Positions 7,602 through 16,633 are shown, counted from the first letter of the stretch. The stretch: 64,000 bases of DNA from an uncultured Clostridia bacterium (GCA_937890525.1 CALADI010000012.1:124001-188000); one strand, 5' to 3'. Made by a program: numbers and translations. The notes: generated by a model from the sequence alone, not told the origin.

Positions 7602-9359
7602 TTACAGGCTCCGGGCGATGTTGGTCTGGGTGGTATAGAGCTGGGCATACATGCCGCCTGCGGCGATCAGCTCCTCGTGGGTGCCCATCTCGGTGATGCG
7701 TCCGTCAGCGATGGAGACGATACGGCCTGCAGAGCGGATGGTGGACAGCCGGTGGGCGATGATGAGGGTGGTGCGCCCCTGCGCCAGCGTGTCGAAGGCC
7801 CGCTGGATCTTGGCTTCCGTCACCGAGTCCAGCGCCGAAGTGGCTTCATCCAGAATGAGGATGGGGGGATTCTTCAGGAAGATCCGGGCAATGGAGATCC
7901 GCTGCTTCTGCCCGCCGGACAGCAATGTGCCCCGCTCACCCACATAGGTGTCGAAGCCGTTGGGCATATCCATGATATCCTCGTAGATCTCCGCCTTCTT
8001 GGCGGCTTCGATGACCTCGTCCATGGTGGCGTCGGGCTTGCCGTAGCGGATGTTCTCCAGAATGGTATCGGCAAAGAGGAACACATCCTGCTGTACCACG
8101 CCGATGCTTTGATGCACAGAACGCTGGGTCACATCCCGCACATCCTGACCATCGATGGAAATAGCACCGGAGGACACATCATAGAACCGGGGGATGAGCT
8201 GACATAGGGTGCTCTTGCCGCCGCCGGAGGGACCCACAATGGCTACGGTCTCACCGGGGGCTACATGAAGGCTCACATCGTGGAGCACCGCCAGATCCCC
8301 TTCATAGGCGAAGGACACATGATCCACATCGATGCGCCCACCCTTGCAGACCAAGGGCTTGGCATCCGGGCGATCCTGCAGGCTGGGCTCGGTGCGCATC
8401 AGATCCACAAAGCGGTTCAGCCCGGCAAAGCCGCTGGCGAACAGCTCGGAGAAGTTGGCCATTTTCCGCATGGGGTTGACAAAGGTGGCGATGTACAGGG
8501 AGAAGGTGATCAGATCCACATGATCCATCTGGCCCTTCATGATGAGATAGCCGCCGATGCCGATGACCGCCACATTCAGGCTGCACAGGAAGAACTCCAT
8601 GGTGCTGTTGAACCGTGCCATGGCCTTGTGGAACTGGCGCTTGGAGGTCTTGTAGATGTTGTTGGCGGCATTGAACCGGGCGATCTCCTGCTCCTCACTG
8701 GCGAACGCCTTGGCGGTGCGGATGCCGCTGAGACTGGATTCGATCTCGGTGTTGATATGGCCGGTCTTCTGCTTCACCGCCTTGGATGCTTCGGACATGC
8801 TCCGGCGCATGACCATGATGACGGCGAGGAACAGAGGGACCATCACCGCCACCACCAGTGCCAGCTTCCATTGGATGCGGAACATCACCACCAGCGCACC
8901 CACGATGGTCAGGGCGCTGGTGAGCAGATCCTCCGGGCCGTGGTGGGACAGCTCCGTCAGTTCGAACAGGTCGGTGGTCAGCCGGCTCATCATCTGACCG
9001 GTGCGGTTCTTGTCGTAGAAATCGAAGCCCAGCTCCTGCATGTGGCGGAACAGATCCGCCCGGATGTCGGCCTCCACCCGGATGCCGAAGGTGTGACCGT
9101 AGTAGCACAGGATGTAGTTCAGACCGGTGCGGATCACATAGACACCCAATACCGACACCATGATGATGAAAAAGGTGCGGTATGCTTGATTGGGCAGCAG
9201 GTCATACAGGGCGTGACGGGTGATCAGCGGGAACGCAAGATCCACCACGGCGATCAGCACCGCACAGCTGATGTCTACCAGAAACAGCCCCAGATGATTC
9301 TTAAAATAGCTGAGGAAGATCGACAAAGGACGCTTCCTCTGAAATTCTTTTGTGGTCAT
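7602..9359 (-). CDS. ABC exporter half-transporter (TMD-NBD fusion)
   Basis: 585-residue ABC exporter subunit with about six membrane segments in the first 310 residues, then the nucleotide-binding domain: Walker A GPSGGGKST, Q-loop GVVQQDVFLF, signature LSGGQKQRISIAR and Walker B ILILDEATSAL, and the H-loop IAHRLST. ATG at 9359 is chosen because it has GGAGG 8 bases upstream; an in-frame ATG sixteen codons earlier falls next to the -10 box. With no partner gene next to it, it probably works as a homodimer for lipid or drug export; the substrate is unknown. Confidence 0.9.
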   Translation of the reverse strand: MTTKEFQRKRPLSIFLSYFKNHLGLFLVDISCAVLIAVVDLAFPLITRHALYDLLPNQAYRTFFIIMVSVLGVYVIRTGLNYILCYYGHTFGIRVEADIRADLFRHMQELGFDFYDKNRTGQMMSRLTTDLFELTELSHHGPEDLLTSALTIVGALVVMFRIQWKLALVVAVMVPLFLAVIMVMRRSMSEASKAVKQKTGHINTEIESSLSGIRTAKAFASEEQEIARFNAANNIYKTSKRQFHKAMARFNSTMEFFLCSLNVAVIGIGGYLIMKGQMDHVDLITFSLYIATFVNPMRKMANFSELFASGFAGLNRFVDLMRTEPSLQDRPDAKPLVCKGGRIDVDHVSFAYEGDLAVLHDVSLHVAPGETVAIVGPSGGGKSTLCQLIPRFYDVSSGAISIDGQDVRDVTQRSVHQSIGVVQQDVFLFADTILENIRYGKPDATMDEVIEAAKKAEIYEDIMDMPNGFDTYVGERGTLLSGGQKQRISIARIFLKNPPILILDEATSALDSVTEAKIQRAFDTLAQGRTTLIIAHRLSTIRSAGRIVSIADGRITEMGTHEELIAAGGMYAQLYTTQTNIARSL

Positions 9360-9386
9360 TTCATATCCTCCTTCTATTCTCCCGAC

Positions 9387-9415
9387 ATTATACAACGGTT
9401 TTTTCAAGGTTGCAA
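9387..9415 (-). promoter_or_regulatory. Promoter of the half-transporter gene
   Basis: Minus-strand TTGCAA, 17 bases, TATAAT, about 28 bases before the chosen ATG. Divergent from the rluA-type promoter. Confidence 0.6.
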
Positions 9416-9432
9416 CCGCAACGAAAAGGGTT

Positions 9433-9462
9433 TTGGACTTTTCTGTGAAAATCTGTTATACT
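9433..9462 (+). promoter_or_regulatory. Promoter of the pseudouridine synthase gene
   Basis: TTGGAC, 18 bases, TATACT, giving a leader of about 25 bases. Confidence 0.45.
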
Positions 9463-9491
9463 ATTGCAAACCGTTGATGGAGGAGCAGATG

Positions 9492-10094
9492 ATGGATATT
9501 TTATACCAAGACCCGGATCTGGCGGCGGTGGTCAAGCCGGTGGGCGTGGACTCGGAGCACGACCTGCCCCGGATGCTGGAGCAGACCCTTGGCGCAGAGG
9601 TGTACCCCATCCACCGGCTGGATCTGAATGTGGGCGGGGTCATGGTCTATGCCCGCACATCGGCGGCAGCGGCGGCGCTGTCCCGGCTGGTGCAGCAGGG
9701 GAAGTTTGTCAAGGAATACCGGGCGCTGGTTCACGGTGTCCCGCCCCAAGGGGAAACATGGCAGGATCTTCTCTTCAAAGACAGCCGCAAAAATAAGGTC
9801 TTTGTGGTCAAGCGGGAGCGCAAGGGGGTCAAGCGGGCGAGTTTGGAATTCACCCGGCTGACCCAGGACGATCCGGCATTGGTGCACATCCTGCTGCACA
9901 CCGGGCGCTCTCACCAGATCCGGGTGCAGTTTGCATCCCGGGGATACCCGCTGGTGGGGGATCACAAGTATGGCGCCCGGGACGAAGTGCAAAGTCCAAT
10001 GCTCCATTCCTGCCGGATCCGTTTCCCGTGGAAAGGGAAGCAGATGACCTTCGTTTCCTTGCCTGCATGGGGAGATCTCCCACTAGATCCGTAA
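9492..10094 (+). CDS. RluA-family pseudouridine synthase
   Basis: RNA pseudouridine synthase of 200 residues without an S4 domain. The catalytic motif HRLDLNVGGVMV near residue 40 has the essential aspartate, with asparagine-valine where many members have a threonine. The C-terminal part has LHTGRSHQIRVQFA and VGDHKYG, both family hallmarks. GGAGGAG stands 6 bases before the ATG at 9492; ATGs at 9489 and 9477 are in frame but badly placed. The target RNA position cannot be told. It is monocistronic and shares its terminator with the convergent gene. Confidence 0.9.
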   Translation: MDILYQDPDLAAVVKPVGVDSEHDLPRMLEQTLGAEVYPIHRLDLNVGGVMVYARTSAAAAALSRLVQQGKFVKEYRALVHGVPPQGETWQDLLFKDSRKNKVFVVKRERKGVKRASLEFTRLTQDDPALVHILLHTGRSHQIRVQFASRGYPLVGDHKYGARDEVQSPMLHSCRIRFPWKGKQMTFVSLPAWGDLPLDP

Positions 10095-10097
10095 GAA

Positions 10098-10131
10098 AAA
10101 GAACCGATGCCGAAACATCGGTTCTTTTTTT
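10098..10131. terminator. Bidirectional terminator between convergent genes
   Basis: 12-bp stem AAAGAACCGATG / CATCGGTTCTTT with T-runs on both strands, serving the pseudouridine synthase and the ATP-grasp gene. Confidence 0.9.
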
Positions 10132-10132
10132 G

Positions 10133-11137
10133 TTAGTTTGCTTCGGCATCCACGAAGGCCTGCTTCATTCCGCAGCCGTCGGCGTGGAAGCGGTAGTTCT
10201 GGCACATATCGTAGCCGGGCAGGTTGTTGCCCTCTACCAAGACAGGACCGTCGGGGGTGATGGCCACATCCCAGCCGATATAGCGCAGCCGGGGCTCCAC
10301 CTGCGCCGCCTGACGGCACAGCTCCAAGGCTTCTTGAAAATAAGGGACCGTGAATCCCTCAAACGCAAACCCGGTCATGGGGTGGCTGGTGTAGTAGGAC
10401 ACGGTCTTGTCGCAGAACACCGGCATGGTGATGGTACCCTCCGGGGACAGCAGGGTGTACATCCCGCCGCTGGAAATATTATCCACATCGTTCTGCCCGC
10501 TGCCGATGCGAACCAGCGCATAGACCACATTGGCGTTGCCCCGGTCGCTGAGGATGGTGACGATCCGCACCGTGTTCACCGACCGGCTGCACAGCTTGTC
10601 CATCTTGGGATGCTGGCAGATGGTCTGCTCGGCGAGGAACATCTTCTTGTCCATCAACTGCTCGTACAGTTGGTGCAGATCCTGCCCTTCCAGACGGATC
10701 TTCTCCACCCCGGTGCCGCCGAAGGACACAGGCTGCTTGGCAAAGAATGTGTCTTTGCCTTGGCAGAAGGCGGCAAAGCCCTCGTAACCCGTCTGAAGAT
10801 CCACCCAGTCCCGGTGCATGAACGGCCCGTAGGTCTGGAAGAACAGCAGCTTGTCGTTGAGCAGCGGGTAGGCCTCCCGCTGGTTCATCCGCCGGACGAG
10901 GGCAATATTATCATCGTAGGTCATGAAAGTTCTGCGTTTTTCTTTGCCGATGGATGCAAAATTAAAGGTCAGATAATCCAGATATCCGATGCCGTGGGCG
11001 AACATGCTGTAGGTCATGTCGAAAAAAAGCCAGATCCGGTTTTTGCCGCTGCGCTGATGGGCCAGCTGCAAATTGCGGAAGAACCGCTTGAAGCTGCCCG
11101 AGCCTGCCCGGACGAGGAGGGTTTTGATCTTGTTCAT
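10133..11137 (-). CDS. Sugar-transfer-associated ATP-grasp protein
   Basis: ATP-grasp enzyme of 334 residues in the family often found with glycosyltransferases and cell-surface polysaccharide genes. The C-terminal half has SRSVNTVRIVTI, GSGQNDVDNISSGG, and YIGWDVAITPDGPVLVEGN, which hold the metal/ATP-binding acidic residues and the VEGN loop. The N-terminal 90 residues are basic and aromatic. No polysaccharide genes are nearby, so the substrate is unknown; members are thought to make amide or ester bonds to acidic sugars. A weak AAAGGGGAAAG site precedes the ATG. Confidence 0.82.
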   Translation of the reverse strand: MNKIKTLLVRAGSGSFKRFFRNLQLAHQRSGKNRIWLFFDMTYSMFAHGIGYLDYLTFNFASIGKEKRRTFMTYDDNIALVRRMNQREAYPLLNDKLLFFQTYGPFMHRDWVDLQTGYEGFAAFCQGKDTFFAKQPVSFGGTGVEKIRLEGQDLHQLYEQLMDKKMFLAEQTICQHPKMDKLCSRSVNTVRIVTILSDRGNANVVYALVRIGSGQNDVDNISSGGMYTLLSPEGTITMPVFCDKTVSYYTSHPMTGFAFEGFTVPYFQEALELCRQAAQVEPRLRYIGWDVAITPDGPVLVEGNNLPGYDMCQNYRFHADGCGMKQAFVDAEAN

Positions 11138-11169
11138 TTTCTTTCCCCTTTTTCAATGGAACTGCTCCC

Positions 11170-11198
11170 ATTTTAATACCAGTTTGCCTAAAATGCAA
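11170..11198 (-). promoter_or_regulatory. Promoter of the ATP-grasp gene
   Basis: Minus-strand TTGCAT, 17 bases, TAAAAT. Confidence 0.5.
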
Positions 11199-11276
11199 CC
11201 ATGTTTTCCGGGAACAGGCGATGAGTAGGTGGAGCTGAGGGATTTTTGACAGAATGTGAATTTTTTATGAAAGCCC

Positions 11277-11305
11277 TTGCATGGGAAAAAGCTTCGTGCT
11301 ATTAT
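11277..11305 (+). promoter_or_regulatory. Promoter of the marR-ABC operon
   Basis: TTGCAT, 17 bases, TATTAT, with transcription expected to start near 11312, inside the palindrome at 11309-11320. Confidence 0.6.
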
Positions 11306-11308
11306 TTG

Positions 11309-11320
11309 GTAGCTTGCTAC
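11309..11320 (+). promoter_or_regulatory. Candidate MarR operator over the start site
   Basis: Perfect palindrome GTAGC-TT-GCTAC placed directly after the -10 box. Position suits autorepression by the MarR protein encoded next; binding is inferred. Confidence 0.4.
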
Positions 11321-11344
11321 ATATTATTGCGAGGAGGAGATCCA

Positions 11345-11803
11345 ATGTCCGTTCACTATGGACACCTGATCCGCATCCTGCACTGGTGCGCGGATCAGAC
11401 CATCACCCAAGCCTTGGAGCAGATGGAGCTGACGGCCGCCCAAGGGCGGATCGTGGGGTATGTCGCCCATTGCCCCCAGCCGCCCTGCCCCCGGGACATC
11501 GAGGAGACCTTTCACCTGAGCCATCCCACGGTGTCGGGGCTGCTGTCCCGGCTGGAGCAGAAGGGCTTTCTGCGGCTTCAGCCGGATCCTGAGGACCGGC
11601 GGTGTAAGCGGATCTTTTTGCAGGAAAAGGGTGTGCAATGCCACGAGCGGATCGGCAGTCTGATCCGTGACCATGAGCAGCGCATGGTTCGGGGCTTCAC
11701 CCCTCAGGAACGGGAGCAGTTCACCTCTTTTTTACAGCGGGCCATAGAGAATCTGGGCGGATCACCCTGCCCAAGTTTAACCGAGGAGGAACCCAAAGCA
11801 TGA
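11345..11803 (+). CDS. MarR-family transcriptional regulator
   Basis: Winged-helix regulator of 152 residues. The DNA-binding region spans about 50-100, with recognition helix LSHPTVSGLLSRLEQKGFL and wing PDPEDRRCKRIFL, the usual D.R...L pattern of MarR proteins. ATG at 11345 has GAGGAGG 7 bases upstream; upstream in-frame ATGs lie before the promoter start and are discarded. It overlaps the first exporter gene by 4 bases (ATGA). Such regulators normally repress their own drug-export operon and are released by a ligand. Confidence 0.9.
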   Translation: MSVHYGHLIRILHWCADQTITQALEQMELTAAQGRIVGYVAHCPQPPCPRDIEETFHLSHPTVSGLLSRLEQKGFLRLQPDPEDRRCKRIFLQEKGVQCHERIGSLIRDHEQRMVRGFTPQEREQFTSFLQRAIENLGGSPCPSLTEEEPKA

Positions 11804-13545
11804 TACGCAAACTTGCCCGGTGTGTCCGGGAATACAAATGGTCTGCGATCCTCAGCCCCCTTGCCATGATCGGGGAGGTCTATATGGAGGTGCAGATCCC
11901 GCTGGTGCTGGCCAAGATCGTGGATCTCGGCGTCCAGCAGGCGGATATGGGGATGGTGCTGAAGTACGGTCTGGTGCTGGTGCTGTATGCGCTGGCGTCG
12001 CTGGCATTTGGCATCGCGTCGGCGTTTTTCGCCGCCCATGCGGCCACGGGCTTTGCCCGGAATCTGCGCCACGATATGTTCTATCAGGTGCAGACCTTCG
12101 ATTTTTCCAATATCGACAAATTTTCGGCATCCAGCATCGTCACCCGGCTGACTTCGGATGTGGCCAACATTCAGATGGCGTTCCAGATGATGATCCGCAT
12201 GGCCATCCGCTGCCCCATGATGCTGATCCTTGCCACCACCAACGCCTACTCCATCAGCCCCAAGCTGTGCATCGTGTACTGTCTGGTGCTGCCCTTGCTG
12301 GGGCTGGGGCTTTACCTGCTAATCCGCATCGTCTACCCCATTTTTGACCGGGCGTTCCGCACCTATGACGAGCTGAACAATGTGGTGCAGGAGGATCTGC
12401 ACGGCATCCGGGTGGTGAAATCTTTCGTCCGGGAGGCACGGGAGACCGAGAAATTCACCACCGTGTCCCAGCGGATCTATCAGGACTTCTGCAAGGCAGA
12501 GCGCACCATGGCCTTCAACAATCCGCTGATGCAGCTTGCGGTGTATACCTGCGTCATTGTGATCTCCTATCTGGGCGCCGTGATGGTGGTGCAGTCGGGG
12601 AACAATGCCGCAGCCGGTCTGACCACCGGGCAGCTCACCTCCATGTTCACCTATACCACCCAGATTCTCAGTTCTCTGATGATGCTGTCCATGGTCTTTG
12701 TGATGCTGACCATGGCACGGGCGCCTCTGCGCCGGACGGCGGAGATTCTGTCGGAGCAGCCGGATCTTGATACACCGGAGGATCCTGTCACCCAAGTGGC
12801 CGACGGATCCATCGATTTTGAGGATGTGTCCTTCCGCTATTCCGCCGCAGCCAAGCGCAATGCGCTGGATCATGTGGATCTGCACATTGACTCCGGCATG
12901 ACCGTGGGCATCTTGGGCGGCACGGGATCTTCCAAATCCACGCTGGTCCAGCTGATCCCCCGGCTGTACGATGTCACCGAGGGCTGTCTGAAGGTGGGCG
13001 GCGTGGATGTGCGGCGGTATGACCTGAAGACCCTGCGGGACAGCGTGGCCATGGTGCTGCAAAAGAATGTGTTGTTCAGCGGCAGCATCAAGGAGAACCT
13101 GCGCTGGGGCGATCCCAATGCTACCGACGAGGAGCTGATCCACGCCTGCCGCTTGGCCTGCGCTGACGAGTTCATTCAGGGCTTCCCGGAGGGCTATGAC
13201 ACCCACATCGAGCAGGGCGGCGCCAATGTCTCCGGCGGTCAGAAGCAGCGGCTTTGCATTGCCCGGGCGCTGCTGAAGAAACCCAAGATCCTGATCCTGG
13301 ATGATTCCACCTCTGCGGTGGATACCGCCACGGATGCAAAGATCCGCAGAGCCTTCCGGGAGGAGATCCCCGGAACTACCAAGATTATCATTGCCCAGCG
13401 GGTGGCGTCCATTCAGGATGCGGATCTCATCGTGGTGCTGGACGGCGGCGCCGTCAGCGCTGTGGGCACCCATCAGCAGCTGCTGGAGGGCTCCGAGATC
13501 TACCGTGAAGTCTATCGATCCCAGCAGAAAGGAGGGATGGAATAA
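11800..13545 (+). CDS. ABC exporter subunit A (heterodimeric multidrug type)
   Basis: 581-residue TMD-NBD half-transporter. The membrane domain spans about 1-310. The nucleotide-binding domain has Walker A GGTGSSKST, where many proteins have GSGKST, plus Q-loop VLQKNVLFSG, signature VSGGQKQRL and Walker B ILILDDSTSAVD. The residue after Walker B is aspartate instead of the catalytic glutamate, a feature of the degenerate-site partner in heterodimeric exporters such as BmrC/BmrD and TM287/288. It is coupled to marR by ATGA and to the second subunit by TAATG. Confidence 0.92.
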   Translation: MIRKLARCVREYKWSAILSPLAMIGEVYMEVQIPLVLAKIVDLGVQQADMGMVLKYGLVLVLYALASLAFGIASAFFAAHAATGFARNLRHDMFYQVQTFDFSNIDKFSASSIVTRLTSDVANIQMAFQMMIRMAIRCPMMLILATTNAYSISPKLCIVYCLVLPLLGLGLYLLIRIVYPIFDRAFRTYDELNNVVQEDLHGIRVVKSFVREARETEKFTTVSQRIYQDFCKAERTMAFNNPLMQLAVYTCVIVISYLGAVMVVQSGNNAAAGLTTGQLTSMFTYTTQILSSLMMLSMVFVMLTMARAPLRRTAEILSEQPDLDTPEDPVTQVADGSIDFEDVSFRYSAAAKRNALDHVDLHIDSGMTVGILGGTGSSKSTLVQLIPRLYDVTEGCLKVGGVDVRRYDLKTLRDSVAMVLQKNVLFSGSIKENLRWGDPNATDEELIHACRLACADEFIQGFPEGYDTHIEQGGANVSGGQKQRLCIARALLKKPKILILDDSTSAVDTATDAKIRRAFREEIPGTTKIIIAQRVASIQDADLIVVLDGGAVSAVGTHQQLLEGSEIYREVYRSQQKGGME

Positions 13546-15443
13546 TGCCTCCCGTAAAAATGCGCGGCGACGGCCGCAAAGCCAAAGATCCGAAGAAAAC
13601 CATCTCCCGTCTGCTGGGGTATCTGGGCAGATACCGGCGGACGCTGGTGGTGGTCGTGGTGTGTATCGTCCTCAGCGCCGTGGCACAGGCGGCCAGTGCT
13701 TCCTCTTTGGGCACGCTGGTGGATGGCTATATCACCCCGCTGTTGGCCCAGACTCAGCCGGACTACCAGCCCTTGATCCGATTCCTCATCATGATGGCGG
13801 GGATCTATCTGGTGGGCATGGCGGCATCGTTTCTGTATAACTTCCTCATGGTTCGTGTGGGGCAGGGGGTGCAGAAGACCATCCGGGACGAGATGTTCAC
13901 CCATATGCAGACGCTCCCCATCCGGTATTTCGACACGCACCCGGCAGGCGATGTGATGAGCCGCTACACCAGCGACATCGACACTCTGCGTCAGATGCTG
14001 TCCCAAGCCATCCCGCAATGCATTTCCTCTGTGGCAACATTGGTGGTGGTGTTTGCGGCCATGCTCATCACTTCTCCTATTTTGACGGTGGTGCTGGTGC
14101 TGACGGTGTCGGTGATCGTTCTGGTGACCAAAGCGGTGGCGGGGAAGTCCGCCCGTTTCTTCATCGGTCAGCAGACCATCCTCGGTCAGGTCAACGGCTA
14201 TGTGGAGGAGATGATCAGCGGTCAGCGGGTGGTGAAGGTATTCTGCCACGAGGAGCAGACCAAGAAGGAGTTCGATGAACTGAACGATCAACTCCGGCGC
14301 AATGCCTTCCGTGCCGGCGCCTACTCCAATGTGATGGGCCCGGTGAACAACAATCTGGGCTACATCCAGTACGCCATCCTCGCCATTGTGGGCGGACTGC
14401 TGGCGGTGTACTCCGAGGGCAGCCTGCTGACGCTGGGACGGCTGATCGCCTTTTTGACCCTGTCCCGTTCCTTCAATCAGCCTATTTTGCAGGTGAGCAA
14501 CCAGATCAATGCCATCGTCATGGCGCTGGCAGGCGCAGAGCGGGTGTTCGACCTGATGGACGAGCCTTCGGAGGAAGATCACGGCTATGTGAAGCTGGTC
14601 AACGCCCAGATCGGTGACGACGGCACCATCACCCCCTGCGCCCAGCACACCGGACATTGGGCGTGGGAGCATCCCCACAAGGCAGACGGCACCGTTACCT
14701 ATACCGAGCTGAAGGGCGACATCACCATGTTCCATGTGGACTTCGGATATGTGCCGGAAAAGACGGTGCTGCACGATGTGACCCTGTATGCCAAGCCCGG
14801 TCAGAAGATCGCCTTTGTGGGCGCCACCGGCGCAGGCAAGACCACCATTACGAATCTGATCAATCGGTTCTATGACATTGCCGACGGCAAGATCCGCTAT
14901 GACGATATCAACATCAACAAGATCCGCAAATCCGATCTGCGCCGGTCGCTGGGGGTGGTGCTTCAGGAGACCAACCTGTTCACCGGCACAGTGATGGACA
15001 ACATCCGCTATGGCAATCTGGAAGCCAGCGACGAAGATTGTATCCGCGCGGCGAAGCTGGCCAATGCCCACGACTTCATCACCCGGCTGCCTCAGGGGTA
15101 CGATACCCCCATCACCGGAAACGGCAGCCGCCTGTCTCAGGGTCAGCGGCAGTTGATCGCCATTGCAAGAGCCGCCGTGGCAGATCCCCCGGTGATGATC
15201 TTGGACGAGGCCACCTCCTCCATCGATACCCGCACGGAGAAGCTGGTTCAGGACGGCATGGACGCATTGATGAAGGGACGCACGGTGTTCGTCATCGCCC
15301 ACCGGCTCAGCACCATCATGAACTCCGACTGCATCATGGTGCTGGATCACGGGCGGATCATCGAGCGGGGCACCCACGATGACCTCATCGCCCAAAAGGG
15401 CACCTATTATCAGCTCTATACCGGCATGGTGGAGCTGGACTAA
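13545..15443 (+). CDS. ABC exporter subunit B (heterodimeric multidrug type)
   Basis: 632-residue partner half-transporter. The membrane domain occupies about 25-330. An extra stretch of roughly 45 residues (about 345-395, with TITPCAQHTGH and WEHPHKADGT) sits between the membrane domain and the NBD. The NBD has Walker A GATGAGKTT, signature LSQGQRQLIAIAR and Walker B VMILDEATSSID, with the catalytic glutamate present. This complements the degenerate partner, so one functional ATP site per heterodimer is expected. The start codon shares one base with the preceding stop (TAATG). The substrate is unknown. Confidence 0.92.
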   Translation: MPPVKMRGDGRKAKDPKKTISRLLGYLGRYRRTLVVVVVCIVLSAVAQAASASSLGTLVDGYITPLLAQTQPDYQPLIRFLIMMAGIYLVGMAASFLYNFLMVRVGQGVQKTIRDEMFTHMQTLPIRYFDTHPAGDVMSRYTSDIDTLRQMLSQAIPQCISSVATLVVVFAAMLITSPILTVVLVLTVSVIVLVTKAVAGKSARFFIGQQTILGQVNGYVEEMISGQRVVKVFCHEEQTKKEFDELNDQLRRNAFRAGAYSNVMGPVNNNLGYIQYAILAIVGGLLAVYSEGSLLTLGRLIAFLTLSRSFNQPILQVSNQINAIVMALAGAERVFDLMDEPSEEDHGYVKLVNAQIGDDGTITPCAQHTGHWAWEHPHKADGTVTYTELKGDITMFHVDFGYVPEKTVLHDVTLYAKPGQKIAFVGATGAGKTTITNLINRFYDIADGKIRYDDININKIRKSDLRRSLGVVLQETNLFTGTVMDNIRYGNLEASDEDCIRAAKLANAHDFITRLPQGYDTPITGNGSRLSQGQRQLIAIARAAVADPPVMILDEATSSIDTRTEKLVQDGMDALMKGRTVFVIAHRLSTIMNSDCIMVLDHGRIIERGTHDDLIAQKGTYYQLYTGMVELD

Positions 15444-15450
15444 AGACTGC

Positions 15451-15479
15451 ATCAGCCCCCCGGACTCCGGGGGGCTGAT
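15451..15479 (+). terminator. Terminator-like hairpin after the MarR-ABC operon
   Basis: 13-bp perfect G+C-rich stem (ATCAGCCCCCCGG / CCGGGGGGCTGAT, loop ACT) 8 bases after the stop. The following bases (AAAGCATTTGG) are poor in T, so termination may be incomplete. Confidence 0.55.
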
Positions 15480-15650
15480 AAAGCATTTGGAAGACGGCAG
15501 CATCTGCATGGGGAAGAAATTGCGTGCCAATGCAGAGCGGTGGCGGCGGAGAATGAGAAAAACTGGGATTTCTACCGCTGGGGAGGGGAAATACCCCCTT
15601 TTCTACCGGGGGTAGAGAGTCTACATCTGCCCATTTCCCTGTGTCGGCTC

Positions 15651-15679
15651 TTGACGCTTCCGATCGGGGAGGTTACAAT
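15651..15679 (+). promoter_or_regulatory. Promoter of degV
   Basis: TTGACG, 17 bases, TACAAT. The leader contains a small G+C hairpin (about 15695-15718, GCGGCG-CTG-CGCCGC) just before the ribosome site. Between the previous terminator and this promoter (15480-15650) I see no gene. Confidence 0.65.
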
Positions 15680-15739
15680 GGAACTGTGATAACACAGGGC
15701 GGCGCTGCGCCGCTGTGGGAAATGAGGAAAAGGAATATG

Positions 15740-16567
15740 ATGAAAGTAATTGCGGACTCGTCGTCCAACATCCGCCGGATGGAAGGCGTGGAGTTTGAAA
15801 GCGTACCGCTGAAGATCAACACCAGCGAAAAGGAATACGAAGACGATGCCTCTCTGGATCTGGATGGGATGCTGAAGGAGCTGAAGGCCTACCGGGGCAA
15901 ATCCGGCACCTCCTGCCCCAACTTCCAGAACTGGATGGACGCCTTCGGGGATGCCGAGGAGATCTTTGTGACCACCATCACCGGAGAACTTTCCGGCAGC
16001 TACTCTGCCGCCGTCCATGCCGCCCGGGAGTATGAGCAGGAGCATCCCGGCAGACGGGTGTGCGTCATCGATTCCCGGTCGGCAGGTCCTCAGATCCGGC
16101 TTCTGGTGGAGAAGATCCGGGATCTGGCGGCAGAGGGGGCGGACTTCCAGACCATCTGCGACAAGATCAAGGACTACCACAGCCATACCCGGCTGCTGTT
16201 TTGTCTGGAATCTTTGCACAATCTGGCGCAGAACGGTCGGATCAACCACGCCGTGGCGAAGGTGGCAGGCATTCTGGGGATCCGTGTCATCGGAGAAGCC
16301 AAGGACGGCGTTCTGAACCCCCTGCACAAATCCCGCGGGGAGAAGAAGGCGCTGGACACCATCTTCTCGGAGATGGTGAAGAAGGGCTTTGCAGACGGCT
16401 GCCGTGTGCGGATCGCCCATTGTCTGAACCCGGAGGGTGCCCATGCGCTGAAGGAGATGATCCTCAGCCGGTTCCCCAAGAGTCAGATCGGCATCGAGCC
16501 CACCGGCGGCCTGTGCAGCTACTATGCAGAGCACGGCGGTCTGATGATCGGATTTGAATGCTGCTGA
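15740..16567 (+). CDS. degV: DegV-family fatty-acid-binding protein
   Basis: DegV/EDD-fold protein of 275 residues. Family members bind a fatty acid and in Firmicutes can supply it to fatty acid kinase. Signals are the N-terminal ADSSSNI, the SGTSCPNFQNWM segment with the ligand-contacting TS region, TITGELSGSY, VIDSRSAGPQ, and a C-terminal GPTGGLCSYYAEHGGL-like motif. ATG at 15740 has AAAGGA 6 bases upstream; an ATG immediately before is in frame. It is transcribed alone. Confidence 0.9.
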   Translation: MKVIADSSSNIRRMEGVEFESVPLKINTSEKEYEDDASLDLDGMLKELKAYRGKSGTSCPNFQNWMDAFGDAEEIFVTTITGELSGSYSAAVHAAREYEQEHPGRRVCVIDSRSAGPQIRLLVEKIRDLAAEGADFQTICDKIKDYHSHTRLLFCLESLHNLAQNGRINHAVAKVAGILGIRVIGEAKDGVLNPLHKSRGEKKALDTIFSEMVKKGFADGCRVRIAHCLNPEGAHALKEMILSRFPKSQIGIEPTGGLCSYYAEHGGLMIGFECC

Positions 16568-16575
16568 TGAATGCA

Positions 16576-16607
16576 AAAAAGCTGTGAGGTTATCCTCACA
16601 GCTTTTT
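16576..16607. terminator. Bidirectional terminator between degV and the creatininase-like gene
   Basis: 14-bp stem AAAAAGCTGTGAGG / CCTCACAGCTTTTT with a T-run on each strand. Confidence 0.9.
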
Positions 16608-16633
16608 GCGTCCTTGGGATGGAGGACATGGGA

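Noticed and set aside
7943..7950. TGTCGAA sequences inside genes (for example near 7791, 7943, 11019, 37743, 63023) as 0A boxes
   Set aside because: They lie in coding sequence where a 7-base match is expected by chance; only intergenic matches were kept.
8265..9480. Long plus-strand open frame running into the pseudouridine synthase
   Set aside because: It is antisense to the ABC exporter gene; the real gene starts at the ribosome site near 9492.
13512..15530. 672-codon minus-strand open frame opposite the second ABC subunit
   Set aside because: Histidine-rich shadow; the plus strand has all ABC motifs.
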